Shown here in pieces: positions 25,204 through 34,157 of a stretch of DNA of 55,220 bases. Source of the stretch: Chitinophagales bacterium (GTDB lineage: Bacteria > Bacteroidota > Bacteroidia > Chitinophagales > Chitinophagaceae); NCBI GenBank assembly GCA_013297995.1, contig JAAFJB010000014.1, positions 1 to 55,220 of the forward strand, written 5' to 3'. The notes below the pieces were generated by a model. It saw only the letters and a program-made list of their open reading frames with translations, searched no databases and had not been told where the DNA came from. Position numbers and translations under genes: made by a program. Each line of letters begins with the position of its first letter. The first letter of the stretch is position 1.

Positions 25204-27234
25204 ATGATTAATTCAATTTTTCTTCTCATTGCTTTTGTATTTATACAGCTATCAATACATGCCCAAAATATTTTGTTGCCCCAGCCCCAGCAAATAGTTT
25301 ATGGTAAACAACGAGTAAACCTAAAAAGGCTTACCATTAATTCGCAGGCTGCATTTAGTGCCGAAGATAAGTTTGCAATAGCTTTCCTCTCCAATGCCAT
25401 TAAAACTAAAACAGGCATTGATATAAACCATGGGGCTGATAGCAATACATGTTCTCTTTTTATGGAGCACACCGATAGTCTTTCTGCATTACCTGGTTTA
25501 AATGAAAAAGTAGGTCCTGATAGCCGTGAATCGTATCAAATTTCTATTCAACCGCGATCGGTAAAAATTACAGCACCCTCTGCGGCTGGTATATTTTATG
25601 GAGTACAAACCCTAATTCAATTAATTGAAGGAGAAAACGAAAATGCATATTGGCCAGAAGTTCACATTATTGATTGGCCTGCATTGGCATATCGTGGATT
25701 TATGGTAGATATGAGCCACTGTCAACTACCCAATATTTCAGAAATAAAAAATCAAATTGATTTTTTAGCCAAATGGAAAGTCAATCAATATTATTTTTAT
25801 TCAGAAACCAGTATTGAGTTAGATGGATTCCCACTTTTAATGGGGGATGCAAAATACAGTAAGGCGCAAGTAAAAGAAATAGTAGCTTATGCCAAGCAAC
25901 GCTGTATGGATGTGGTGCCCATTGTTGAATTGTATGGGCATTTACACGATTTATTTAGACTAGAAAAATACGCACACCTAGCGGCCATACCCCATGGCGG
26001 CGAGTTTAAATATGCTGAGCCACAAAGCAAGCAGATATTAGCAGATTGGGTTGGCCAACTTGCACCCTTATTTCCCAGTCCATTTTTTCACATTGGGTTT
26101 GATGAAACTTGGTTATTAGAAGGCAGTGCCAAAAAATTAAAACAAAAGCCCGCAGCTATTTATATGAATATGCTTCAGCAAACCGATAGCCTTATCAAAT
26201 CACATGGAAAACAGACCATTTTATGGGCCGATATGTTGCAGAAATATCCTCAAATAGTGCCATTGATGAAAAAAAATATTATTGCCATGCCTTGGCATTA
26301 TTTTCCGATGCAGCCCAATGAATACAAACAAGCATTTGAACCATTTGCCAAAGCTGGAATTAAAACAATAGCCCAAACAGCGGTATTAAATTGGAACTGG
26401 CTGGTGCCCATGTACAACACTTCGTTTAAAAACACCGATGTATTGCTGAGTGAGGGTAGAAAATACGGTATGGCTGGTTTTGTTAATTCGGCATGGACAG
26501 ATGATACTCAAGTACTGCTCCGTTTGGCTCGCCCTGATATGGCATATACCGCTGCTGCAACTTGGCAAAACAAACCTATTCACCAGCAAGATTTTTTTAA
26601 AAATTATGCGGCTCTTTTATATCCTGCAGCCATTGCGGAAAAACTTGAAAAAGCAGAGCAGCATTTAACAGTGTCTACCCAATTCATCAGTGAGAGTTTT
26701 GGTAATCCCAATGCCGCATTTTGGAACAATCCTTTTAGCAAAAACAATCTTAAAAATACCATTAAAAACAAGATGCAATTGCAAAAGGGTAGGTTAGCAG
26801 CGGAAGCGGCAGAGGCATATCTCAAAGAAGCCATGCAGTTGTGTAAAGATACCATCACTCTTCATGCAATGATTACTGGGGCAAAATTGTTAGATTACTT
26901 AGCATTAAAGTATCTGTATGCACTAGAGATAAATGAGTTGTGGCAACAGAATAAGCAACACAAAAACAAAGCGGAATGGAGTAAAATGTTTTATTATGAA
27001 GTGGCGCATAAATACCATACCAGAACATCGGATATGCTGGATGCAATTACTGAGTTGAAAGGTTCCTTTGAGCAGGCATGGCGCAATGAGTACCAACCAT
27101 TCCGATTGGCAATAGCATTGGGAAAATATGATACGGAATTTCAGTTTTGGTGGAAATTGCAAATGCAATTGAATGCGTTTTTAGAAGAATATAAAGCGGG
27201 GGATCCATTGCTTGACTTGTATTATTTGGAGTGA
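25204..27234 (+). CDS. Exported GH20 beta-N-acetylhexosaminidase
   Basis: A 676-residue enzyme that removes terminal beta-GlcNAc or beta-GalNAc by substrate-assisted catalysis. It has a signal peptide (to about IHAQ), then a GH20b N-terminal domain (about 22-155, including AGIFYGVQTLIQL). The catalytic barrel starts at YRGFMVDMSH (163-172). The catalytic pair is Asp300-Glu301 in HIGFDETW. ILWADML and the region around 380-400 complete the barrel; a long helical C-terminus follows to 676. It lies between two ceramidase-like genes with short spacers (22 and 121 bp), so all three are probably made together. The preference between GlcNAc and GalNAc cannot be told from the sequence. Confidence 0.9.
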   Translation: MINSIFLLIAFVFIQLSIHAQNILLPQPQQIVYGKQRVNLKRLTINSQAAFSAEDKFAIAFLSNAIKTKTGIDINHGADSNTCSLFMEHTDSLSALPGLNEKVGPDSRESYQISIQPRSVKITAPSAAGIFYGVQTLIQLIEGENENAYWPEVHIIDWPALAYRGFMVDMSHCQLPNISEIKNQIDFLAKWKVNQYYFYSETSIELDGFPLLMGDAKYSKAQVKEIVAYAKQRCMDVVPIVELYGHLHDLFRLEKYAHLAAIPHGGEFKYAEPQSKQILADWVGQLAPLFPSPFFHIGFDETWLLEGSAKKLKQKPAAIYMNMLQQTDSLIKSHGKQTILWADMLQKYPQIVPLMKKNIIAMPWHYFPMQPNEYKQAFEPFAKAGIKTIAQTAVLNWNWLVPMYNTSFKNTDVLLSEGRKYGMAGFVNSAWTDDTQVLLRLARPDMAYTAAATWQNKPIHQQDFFKNYAALLYPAAIAEKLEKAEQHLTVSTQFISESFGNPNAAFWNNPFSKNNLKNTIKNKMQLQKGRLAAEAAEAYLKEAMQLCKDTITLHAMITGAKLLDYLALKYLYALEINELWQQNKQHKNKAEWSKMFYYEVAHKYHTRTSDMLDAITELKGSFEQAWRNEYQPFRLAIALGKYDTEFQFWWKLQMQLNAFLEEYKAGDPLLDLYYLE

Positions 27235-27355
27235 TCTGTAATTGATCTGCCTTTAATAGGTTGTTTTCTTAATGTTTTGTAAGCAAGTACTTAAATATCC
27301 AAAAAGAGTATCATTATTTTTTGATGGGTTACCTATCTTCATCAATAATTTTTGT

Positions 27356-28795
27356 ATGAAATATATAAGTTGTTTTATTTTTTGGGTATTTTCTAGTTTT
27401 GTTTTTGGCGATGGTAATCTGCAAGCCCAATCCCAGCTGAGAGCTGGGGCAGCAAGGGTGAATATTACCCCATCATTGGGTACGGCCATTAATGGTGATT
27501 TTTTACCTTATTACACCACCAGTATTCACGATTCTATTTATGCAAAAGCCCTGGCCTTTGATGATGGAAAAAAGCGTTTTGTATTTGTGGTAGTGGATTG
27601 TATGGCCATAGATATCTTGTTAATAAGACAGACTAAAAAATTAATCAAAGAACGGTTGGGTTTATTGCCCGATCAAGTAATGGTGGCTTCTACCCATGCG
27701 CACAGTTGTGGTGCGGTTAGGGGCGCAGGCGTATGCCAACCCGATATGGCTTATCGCAATGCCATGCCTGAAAAAATTAGTAAAGCGGTGCGGATGGCTT
27801 TAAAAAATATGCAGCCCGCCAAAATAGCTTGGGGTAATATAGATGTTCCCCAACATTTAAGTTGCAGAAGATGGTATATGAAACCGGGGTTCCCTATGGC
27901 CAACCCTTTTGGTACTATAGATAAAGTATGGATGAATCCACCCTTGGGAAGTGAATTTTTAGATAAGCCTGCCAGCCCAACCGATCCACAGGTAAGTTAT
28001 TTGGCCGTAAAATCATTGAACGATAAATGGATCAGTGTGTTGGGCAATTATTCCATTCACTATGCGGCAGATGTGCCAGAGAATACCATATCTGCCGATT
28101 ATTTTGGGGTAGTACACGATCAGCTTAAAGCGCAATTGGGAGCTGGGGATGATTTTATCGGTATCATGAGCAATGGCACTAGTGGGGATGTAAATACCTT
28201 CGATTTTAAGCTGGAACGAAATTATCCTACCGAGCCTTATGGCAAATCTACATTAATAGGCAAAGATGTAGCAGACGCTATTATAAAAAATTTAAGTAAA
28301 GCCAAATTCAACAGCAAGGCGAGTATTAATTTTGCTTTTAAAGATATTGATGTACTAAACAGGCAGCCCAGTAAAGAAGATGTAGCAAGAGCGAAAAAGC
28401 TGGTGTCTGGGCTAGATTTTGGAAGTCTTACCTCAAGGGATAAAGCATCAGCATCTATTATGAATATCTATGCCATTCATACCCTTGAGCTAAATGAATA
28501 CCAAGAAAAATATACTTCTATACCCCTGCAAGCAGTAAGCATTGGTGAGGGTACTATTGGGGCAATACCCTGTGAAGTATTTTCAGAAACAGGATTAAAG
28601 TTGAAAAAGCAAGCACCATCAAAATATTATTTCACCATAGGATTGGCCAATGGCGAAGAGGGTTATATTCCCCCAGCAGATCAGTTTAAATTGGGAGGAT
28701 ATGAAACTTGGTTGTGCAATAGTAGCCACTTAGCAGAAAATGCAGAAGAAACTATTCGCACAAAATTAGTTGAATTCATTAAAGAAGTTCAATAG
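27356..28795 (+). CDS. Exported neutral/alkaline ceramidase-like protein 2
   Basis: An ATG at 27272 is in frame but gives an unlikely leader; MKYISCFIFWVFSSFVFGDG at 27356 is a signal peptide and is the chosen start (479 residues). The family segments are RAGAARVNITPSLG (near 29-42), MVASTHAHSCGA with the zinc pair His114 and His116, SIHYAAD, and IMSNGTSGDVNTFD (about 255), where GDVN agrees better with the ceramidase catalytic loop than in protein 1. TIGLANGEEGYIPP (near the C-terminus) is another typical stretch. It is a distant paralogue of the 23823 protein. The substrate could be a sphingolipid or another amide-linked group; this is not settled by sequence. Confidence 0.75.
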   Translation: MKYISCFIFWVFSSFVFGDGNLQAQSQLRAGAARVNITPSLGTAINGDFLPYYTTSIHDSIYAKALAFDDGKKRFVFVVVDCMAIDILLIRQTKKLIKERLGLLPDQVMVASTHAHSCGAVRGAGVCQPDMAYRNAMPEKISKAVRMALKNMQPAKIAWGNIDVPQHLSCRRWYMKPGFPMANPFGTIDKVWMNPPLGSEFLDKPASPTDPQVSYLAVKSLNDKWISVLGNYSIHYAADVPENTISADYFGVVHDQLKAQLGAGDDFIGIMSNGTSGDVNTFDFKLERNYPTEPYGKSTLIGKDVADAIIKNLSKAKFNSKASINFAFKDIDVLNRQPSKEDVARAKKLVSGLDFGSLTSRDKASASIMNIYAIHTLELNEYQEKYTSIPLQAVSIGEGTIGAIPCEVFSETGLKLKKQAPSKYYFTIGLANGEEGYIPPADQFKLGGYETWLCNSSHLAENAEETIRTKLVEFIKEVQ

Positions 28796-28947
28796 TAGGC
28801 TTTAATGTATCGACAGGTACTTGATAATGGTTTTTATTCTCTAAGCTTTATGAAGCTTTCATTACAAACAGTATTTATTTATTGTTATCATAATTTGTTA
28901 TTGAATCTGTACTGTCTTCAAAATAAAGTGCATTAAATATATTTCAT

Positions 28948-30357
28948 ATGTGTCGTTTCGTTATTTTTTTCTTAACCTGCCTGTCTTTGAGCAATCTCAA
29001 TGCTCAAAGACAATCTAAAGAAAAGCTTTCAATTGGGGTATTTGATAGTGGAACTGGTGGGCTGACGGTTTTAGAAGCCATCCTTTCATTGGATGCTTTT
29101 AATAACCATACTGGAGAGGTTGGTAGTGATGGTATTCCTGATTTTATCAATGAGTCTTTCCAATACTTGGCAGATCAAGCCAATATGCCCTATGGTAATT
29201 ATGCATCAGTAAATAAAACTAATTTGTTAAAAGAAAATATTTTAAAAAGTGCTAAGTTTCTTTTACAGAATACATACGAATCGCAAACAAAAAGTAAATG
29301 GAATCAAAAGTATAAACCATCTGTAAAAATGCTTGTGATTGCCTGCAATACAGCTACTGCTTACGCAATTGAAGACATAAAAGTGGAGGTCGCAAAAAGT
29401 GGAACTACTCCAGTTGTTGGTGTGATTGATGCTGGTGCGAAAGCTGCTTTGGTATATCAACGTTCAAAGCAAAGGGGAACAATAGGCATATTTGCAACTG
29501 TAGGTACAGTTGCAAGTGATGGATACCCCAAAGCTCTTAGATTTTTGGCTACTAAGAATGGAATGGAGAGGCCCATAATCATTAGTCAGGGTGGTATCGG
29601 ACTAGCAGAAAGTATTGATAGGGATTTTAGTTTTTTTAGTGATTCAGGTTCTATAATTAGATATTCTTATAAAGGGCCTTCATTGAAAAATGATACCTAT
29701 CTAATTGATACATTGTTAATGAAAGCCTACGCTTTTGATACTACTAATAATCGCTTGTTGTGTGAGTTTGATGCAAGTGGCAAATGCCTAGATGTGCAGT
29801 TGAATGCCCCAGCTAATTATGTTCGCTATCATTTAGTAAGTTTACTCGAACGAATGAAACGGGAAAACTATACGCTTCCGTTGAATACATTAATACTTGG
29901 TTGTACTCACTATCCTTACTTGAAAGACACAATTAAGGCTGTACTAAAGGAATTATACAATTACACATTTAAAGGAAAGTTTATGTATAGGCAATATTTA
30001 GTGCCAGAAGTAGAACTGATAGATCCAGGGGTAGAAACTGCAAAGGAAGTATTTACTACTTTGAGAAAAAGTCAGTTGAGTTTATGTAAATCCAATATGA
30101 TGGTTAACCAGTTTTTTATAAGTATTCCTAATAGATCTTTAGAAAATATTGAACTCCAAGAAGACGGATGGTTTACACACAAATATAAATATGGACGCAT
30201 AGAGGGTGCAAAAAAAAAGTATGTAAAATTCGTTCCTTTCGATTGTAATAATATTGAACCAATGATATATAAAAGGGTAAAATCAGCTTTGCCAAAAGTT
30301 TATCAATCGATTCAGAAATACTTATTAATTGCTGGGTGTAAATACAAGACAAATTGA
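28948..30357 (+). CDS. Exported glutamate/aspartate racemase-family protein
   Basis: A 469-residue protein of the MurI family, which interconverts L- and D-glutamate using two cysteines. The motifs are IGVFDSGTGGLTVLEA (29-44), LVIACNTATAYA with Cys133, and LILGCTHYPYL with Cys319 and His321, so both catalytic cysteines are present. Unusually it begins with a signal peptide (MCRFVIFFLTCLSLSNLNAQ), so it should work in the periplasm. It is about 200 residues longer than housekeeping MurI (about 265); the additional parts include a region around 220-285 and a C-terminal extension from about 345. It stands alone between ceramidase-like and GH31 genes. A role in making or removing D-amino acids outside the cytoplasm is inferred. 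Confidence 0.85.
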   Translation: MCRFVIFFLTCLSLSNLNAQRQSKEKLSIGVFDSGTGGLTVLEAILSLDAFNNHTGEVGSDGIPDFINESFQYLADQANMPYGNYASVNKTNLLKENILKSAKFLLQNTYESQTKSKWNQKYKPSVKMLVIACNTATAYAIEDIKVEVAKSGTTPVVGVIDAGAKAALVYQRSKQRGTIGIFATVGTVASDGYPKALRFLATKNGMERPIIISQGGIGLAESIDRDFSFFSDSGSIIRYSYKGPSLKNDTYLIDTLLMKAYAFDTTNNRLLCEFDASGKCLDVQLNAPANYVRYHLVSLLERMKRENYTLPLNTLILGCTHYPYLKDTIKAVLKELYNYTFKGKFMYRQYLVPEVELIDPGVETAKEVFTTLRKSQLSLCKSNMMVNQFFISIPNRSLENIELQEDGWFTHKYKYGRIEGAKKKYVKFVPFDCNNIEPMIYKRVKSALPKVYQSIQKYLLIAGCKYKTN

Positions 30358-30573
30358 TCTATGTGTTCCAGACCAATGTGCCTGCTAAGCATATTAGTCT
30401 AATTTTTTTTAATATTGTTCCACTGGTCTTTCGTTAAATCTGTTATATACTTTTGTTCTTTGTTTAGTTAATAATAAAATGATAACTCACCTGTCTAAAG
30501 AGTGCCCTTTATTTCCATAGTTATAATTCTGAACAGGGTTTAATAAATCGTATCAATCCTTCAAATTTTATCA

Positions 30574-32190
30574 ATGAAATTTCTTTCTATCCGCTTTTTT
30601 TGTCTATTGTTTTTACTGTTGAATCAGTTTGCTTTTGCCCAAGTGAGCAAGCCCTCAACCATTAAAATTTTGCCCAATGAAACCTGGTGGACGGGCATTG
30701 TAGCCAAATCAAATCTAATGCCACTGAAAGCAGATGATTCATTCCAGTTTCAAATGCTGGGCTCAAATAATGGCAACCAAGTGCAGCCACTTTTATTGTC
30801 TAATAAAGGGCGTTATATATGGAGCGAAAATCCATTTAAATGTAGTTTTCAAAAAGGTATTATTAAATTAGAGGGTAGTGCAGTTATTGAAACGGGTAGT
30901 GCTGGAAATAGCTTACAAGAAGTACAACACTATGTGAGAAAAAAGTATTTCCCTGCATCAGGCATCATGCCCGATAGCTTACTCATAACCCAACCCCAGT
31001 ATAATACTTGGATTGAACTCAACTACAACCAAAATCAAGCCGATGTTTTAAAATATGCACATGCTATTTTAGATAAAGGACTTCCTCCAGGCGTAATGAT
31101 GATTGATGATACTTGGCAAGATGATTATGGGGTTTGGGATTTTCATCCAAAAAGATTCCCCAATCCTAAAGCCATGATGGATGAATTACACCAGCTTGGC
31201 TTTAAAGTAATGCTTTGGATTTGCACTTTTGTAAGTGCAGACAGTAAAGAATACAGAATGCTGAATAAAAAAAATGCATTGTTGAAAGATAGTACTGGAA
31301 AAAATGCTGCTTTAATTGATTGGTGGAATGGCTGGTCGGCTGTGCTTGATTTTTCCAATCCCGTTGCAACCGATTGGTTTAAAAGCAGGTTAAATTTTTT
31401 GCAGCAACAATATGCAGTAGATGGATTTAAATTTGATGCAGGTGATTTTCAGCATTATCCCAAAGGGACTCTTGCTGCCAAAAAAATTACTGCAAATGAA
31501 CATAGTAGATTGTATGCTGCTATTGGATTAGAGTACCCGTTGAATGAATATAGGGCTTGCTGGAAAATGGGCGGGCAGCCACTGGTACAAAGGCTGATGG
31601 ACAAAGAACATACTTGGAAAGATTTACAAAGTCTGATTCCGGGCATGACTACCTCTGGTTTGGTAGGTTATGCATTTAATTGTCCCGATATGATTGGCGG
31701 TGGTGAGATTGAATCTTTCTGGAGCAATGAAAAAAACTTAGACCAGGATTTAATTGTTCGCTCTGCGCAATGCCACGCATTGATGCCCATGATGCAGTTT
31801 TCTGTAGCCCCTTGGCGGGTTTTAGATGCAGCACATTATAACGCTGTAAAAGCTGCAGTTGAGCTGCGTAAAAAGTTTGTGCCGTATTTAATGCAACTGG
31901 CAAAAGAAGCCGCTAAAACAGGTGAACCTATGGTGAAAAATATGGACTATGTTTTTCCCAACCAAGGGTTTGAATTTACAAACGACCAGTTTATGTTGGG
32001 TGATAGTGTTTTGGTTGCTCCCATGGTAGAAAAGCAGTCATATCGGTTCGTGAAATTTCCCAAGCTTAAAAGTGGACAGTGGAAAGACAGTAACGGAAAA
32101 TTATATGATGGAGCTACTACCGTAAAATTTGAAGTGGCACTTGCTGAATTGCCTTATTTTTCCAATTCCAATAACATAAAGTACAAGTGA
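30574..32190 (+). CDS. Exported GH31 alpha-glycosidase
   Basis: A 538-residue retaining alpha-glycosidase of family GH31. The signal peptide ends at FAFAQ. A short N-terminal beta-domain (about 25-145) is followed by the barrel: GLPPGVMMIDDTWQDDYGVW (169-188), VMLWICTF (212-219), and the nucleophile Asp288 in DGFKFDAGD. FNCPDMIGGGEIESFW (about 370) and a distal beta-domain with GDSVLVAPMVEK (about 478) finish it. The short form and the PDMIGGGE segment resemble the GH31 branch that contains the mammalian MYORG and bacterial alpha-galactosidase-like members rather than typical alpha-glucosidases. It is the last gene of the first glycan locus. The exact sugar is not known. Confidence 0.88.
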   Translation: MKFLSIRFFCLLFLLLNQFAFAQVSKPSTIKILPNETWWTGIVAKSNLMPLKADDSFQFQMLGSNNGNQVQPLLLSNKGRYIWSENPFKCSFQKGIIKLEGSAVIETGSAGNSLQEVQHYVRKKYFPASGIMPDSLLITQPQYNTWIELNYNQNQADVLKYAHAILDKGLPPGVMMIDDTWQDDYGVWDFHPKRFPNPKAMMDELHQLGFKVMLWICTFVSADSKEYRMLNKKNALLKDSTGKNAALIDWWNGWSAVLDFSNPVATDWFKSRLNFLQQQYAVDGFKFDAGDFQHYPKGTLAAKKITANEHSRLYAAIGLEYPLNEYRACWKMGGQPLVQRLMDKEHTWKDLQSLIPGMTTSGLVGYAFNCPDMIGGGEIESFWSNEKNLDQDLIVRSAQCHALMPMMQFSVAPWRVLDAAHYNAVKAAVELRKKFVPYLMQLAKEAAKTGEPMVKNMDYVFPNQGFEFTNDQFMLGDSVLVAPMVEKQSYRFVKFPKLKSGQWKDSNGKLYDGATTVKFEVALAELPYFSNSNNIKYK

Positions 32191-32401
32191 GAGATAGTTA
32201 GTGCTAGGTTAAAAACTATAAGCATCAAACCAAACCGTGTTTTGTTGGGATATCTAGTGCGTTTTTTGTGCAGGATGTTTACCATTAAACCCCCTACTCT
32301 ATGGCATCAGATGGTGCTGCTCAATATTGTGGGAATTGTGTAAGCAAGCATTTAATGTATCCACGGGTTGTTGTTTACTAAAACCCTGTAGCTTTACATC
32401 T

Positions 32402-32500
32402 ATGAAGTCAAAATATGTAAATCCGTTTACTTACTTTGGATTTAAGAAAATCTTTGGTGAAGAATCCAACAAGCCGCTATTGCTAGACTTCCTCAATTAG
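32402..32500 (+). pseudogene. Rpn-family 5' fragment
   Basis: MKSKYVNPFTYFGFKKIFGE and ESNKPLLLDFLN match the first 32 residues of the intact Rpn protein at 19457, then a TAG follows. A weak trace of the family (TDNDNARKGN in another frame) appears just after. The rest of the gene is missing; 32501-32699 shows nothing recognisable. Confidence 0.85.
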
Positions 32501-32699
32501 TAGTCTATTTTACTTACTGATAATGATAATGCCCGTAAAGGGAACAAACTATAATTTGCCTTGAGCGATTCTGTGTCCATGCAAGTCAATTCTTAATTCA
32601 TTCTCAAAAGAATTTCGTATTTGTGTTCCTCGTTTTCCAATGTGCTTGTCTATCATTTTGTCAAGTGAAAAATGAGCGTAAAACTTACAATATATTACC

Positions 32700-33144
32700 T
32701 CATAGTTTTTCAATCTCCTCTTTTGTGAGACCTGTTGATGCAATGATTATTTCAATTGAAACTCCATTTAACTTCAATGATTTCGCAACTTTTATTGTAG
32801 CTTTTTTTCACCTTTGATCTCACCTTCTATTTCACCTTTTATTTTTGCTTTTCTTTCAGCAAATTCAATTCTTCCAATTTCATCTCTTTCTTTTATCGAG
32901 GCTCTTAGGTAATCTTCCAGTTCTCGATTTGTCCAGTTTTGCTGATTGGCTTCTGTGTAAGCTTCCTTCAAACCTTCGTCTTGTACGCTTTCTGGCATCA
33001 GTGTTAAATTTTCAGCATTTTTTATGAAGAAAGTCCATTGATTGATCTATCATACGTATTTAAAAAGCTAGTAATAATTTTTCTTGCTTTCATTCCCCAG
33101 ATTTTTCTAAATGCTATATCATTGGTAATATCTGCGAATTTCAT
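32700..33144 (-). pseudogene. Rpn-family gene with internal deletion and frameshifts
   Basis: From the ATG at 33144 the frame reads MKFADITNDIAFRKIWGMKA and RKIITSFLN, the start of an Rpn protein. It then jumps within a few codons to the C-terminal region, in another frame: WTFFIKNAENLTLMPESVQ and EGLKEAYTEANQQNW. The tail GEIEGEIKGEKK meets a frameshift in a poly-A run, after which ATIKVAKSLKLNGVSIEIII and STGLTKEEIEKL stop follow in the right frame. The nuclease core is gone. This is a second, different Rpn lineage from that at 19457. Confidence 0.85.
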
Positions 33145-33163
33145 ACAGTAAATTTAGTGGAAA
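33076..33163. repeat. 88-bp direct repeat, copy 1
   Basis: This segment matches 33867-33954 with four differences (offset 791 bp). It covers the upstream edge and first 23 codons of the Rpn pseudogene. The pair flanks the toxin-antitoxin genes. Confidence 0.88.
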
Positions 33164-33214
33164 TTTTTAAGGTTGAAATGGGAATATCGCATTTTCCAAA
33201 TATTGTTGCTGGCA

Positions 33215-33535
33215 TTATTCAAGTTGTAAAAGTGCCTTAAGTTTGATATTTAGTTCGAGCATCTTTTTCTGCCCAAGTTCGCCAATTTTACCCACGGCTA
33301 ATAATTTCTCCACGGTTGCAATTTTAGATAATCGAAGCACTGATATTTTCTTAATCCCATTTTCACTAGATGGTAAAAGTTCAATGTCTGTTTTAGCTGT
33401 CCATTTTAATTGGGTCGTTATAAAACTTACTGTTAAGTCATAATCATTTACCACTAAAACAACCGCTGGTCTCAATTTGCTGCCAGTGAAGTCGGTAAAA
33501 GGAAATGGAATTAAAACAATATCACCTTTAATCAT
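33215..33535 (-). CDS. PemK/MazF-family endoribonuclease toxin
   Basis: A 106-residue protein of the MazF/PemK toxin family, which cleave mRNA in the cytoplasm when freed from the antitoxin. The start KGDIVLIPFPFTDFTGSKLR and PAVVL is the family's SH3-like signature, with FTDFTGSKLRPAVVL in place of the usual SKxRPAVV. SFITTQLKW (about 37-45) and ISVLRLSKIATVEKLL (about 63-78) match further strands. Length is normal and the frame intact. It overlaps the upstream antitoxin gene by 8 bp, the usual coupled order with antitoxin first. Confidence 0.85.
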   Translation of the reverse strand: MIKGDIVLIPFPFTDFTGSKLRPAVVLVVNDYDLTVSFITTQLKWTAKTDIELLPSSENGIKKISVLRLSKIATVEKLLAVGKIGELGQKKMLELNIKLKALLQLE

Positions 33536-33758
33536 TGTAGGATACTTTCAAATCATTGAATGAGTAGAGATCTTCCTCATCTTTTAAAAAGCTAAAAGTA
33601 TTGCTGTCGGAAATCATTTTTTGCAGATTTTCTGTCATTTTTTGTTCCTCATATTTCATGCTAATAAAGTCAACGAAATCTGAAATTTCTGATGCTTTTT
33701 CTTCAGGAAGAAGATTAATGACTTTAACTGTCTTTTCTATTATTGCTTGTCTGGTCAT
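33528..33758 (-). CDS. Antitoxin partner of PemK/MazF toxin
   Basis: A 76-residue acidic protein with a helical start (TRQAIIEKTVKVINLLPEEK) followed by ASEISDFVDFISMKYEE. Small proteins of this style are the DUF2281/VapB-like antitoxins found before PemK/MazF genes in Bacteroidota. The C-terminal third (NTFSFLKDEEDLYSFNDLKV) would be the flexible toxin-binding tail. The 8-bp overlap with the toxin supports the pairing. The exact antitoxin class is not certain. Confidence 0.75.
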   Translation of the reverse strand: MTRQAIIEKTVKVINLLPEEKASEISDFVDFISMKYEEQKMTENLQKMISDSNTFSFLKDEEDLYSFNDLKVSYND

Positions 33759-33842
33759 TTGTAAAGGGTTGATTTTCTAAATTTACAAACTAATCGCGAA
33801 CATTTTTTTATTTATTGAAATTTCATGAAAAACCTATCTTTA

Positions 33843-33935
33843 TTAAGCGTATAAAAATGCAAGTAAAATTTTTCTTGCTTTCATTCCCTAGATTTTTCTA
33901 AATGCTATATCACTGGTAATATCTACGAATTTCAT
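33843..33935 (-). pseudogene. Third Rpn-family fragment
   Basis: From the ATG at 33935 the frame reads MKFVDITSDIAFRKI, a TAG, then GMKARKILLAFLYA and TAA. It is nearly the same sequence as the start of the pseudogene at 33144. Nothing else of the gene remains upstream of the toxin-antitoxin pair. Apart from this fragment and the hairpin at 34111, the stretch 33759-34157 holds nothing I recognise. Confidence 0.85.
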
Positions 33936-33954
33936 ACAGTAAATTTAGCGGAAA
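33867..33954. repeat. 88-bp direct repeat, copy 2
   Basis: Partner of 33076-33163, in the same orientation, covering the start and upstream edge of the third Rpn fragment. Confidence 0.88.
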
Positions 33955-34110
33955 AAGTCAATTGTTACAAACAGCCAAAAAAATACCCCCGATACAACCA
34001 TCCTTTGTGTAATAGTATTATAATTCTGTATATCACCATTACAACCCATAGCACTAAGTTTTTACCTTCACGCAATAAGAATTGTCTAATTTTTTATAAT
34101 CAATCGTTAC

Positions 34111-34139
34111 GTCCCTTCTTTTCTAGGAGGGGACTTTTT
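34111..34139 (+). terminator. Hairpin with T-tail just before the ridA-like gene
   Basis: GTCCCTTCT can pair with AGGAGGGGAC (with G-T pairs) around a short loop, followed by five T. It ends 19 bp before the RidA start, so it may be a terminator of upstream transcription or a leader attenuator. The right arm contains AGGAGG, but 27 bp from the ATG is too far for ordinary ribosome binding. Confidence 0.5.
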
Positions 34140-34157
34140 AAAATTTATTAATTTATT

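Noticed and set aside
32549..32743. Minus-strand open frame of 64 codons next to the Rpn fragments
   Set aside because: No family was recognised, and it overlaps the frameshifted tail of the Rpn pseudogene; it is probably decayed sequence.
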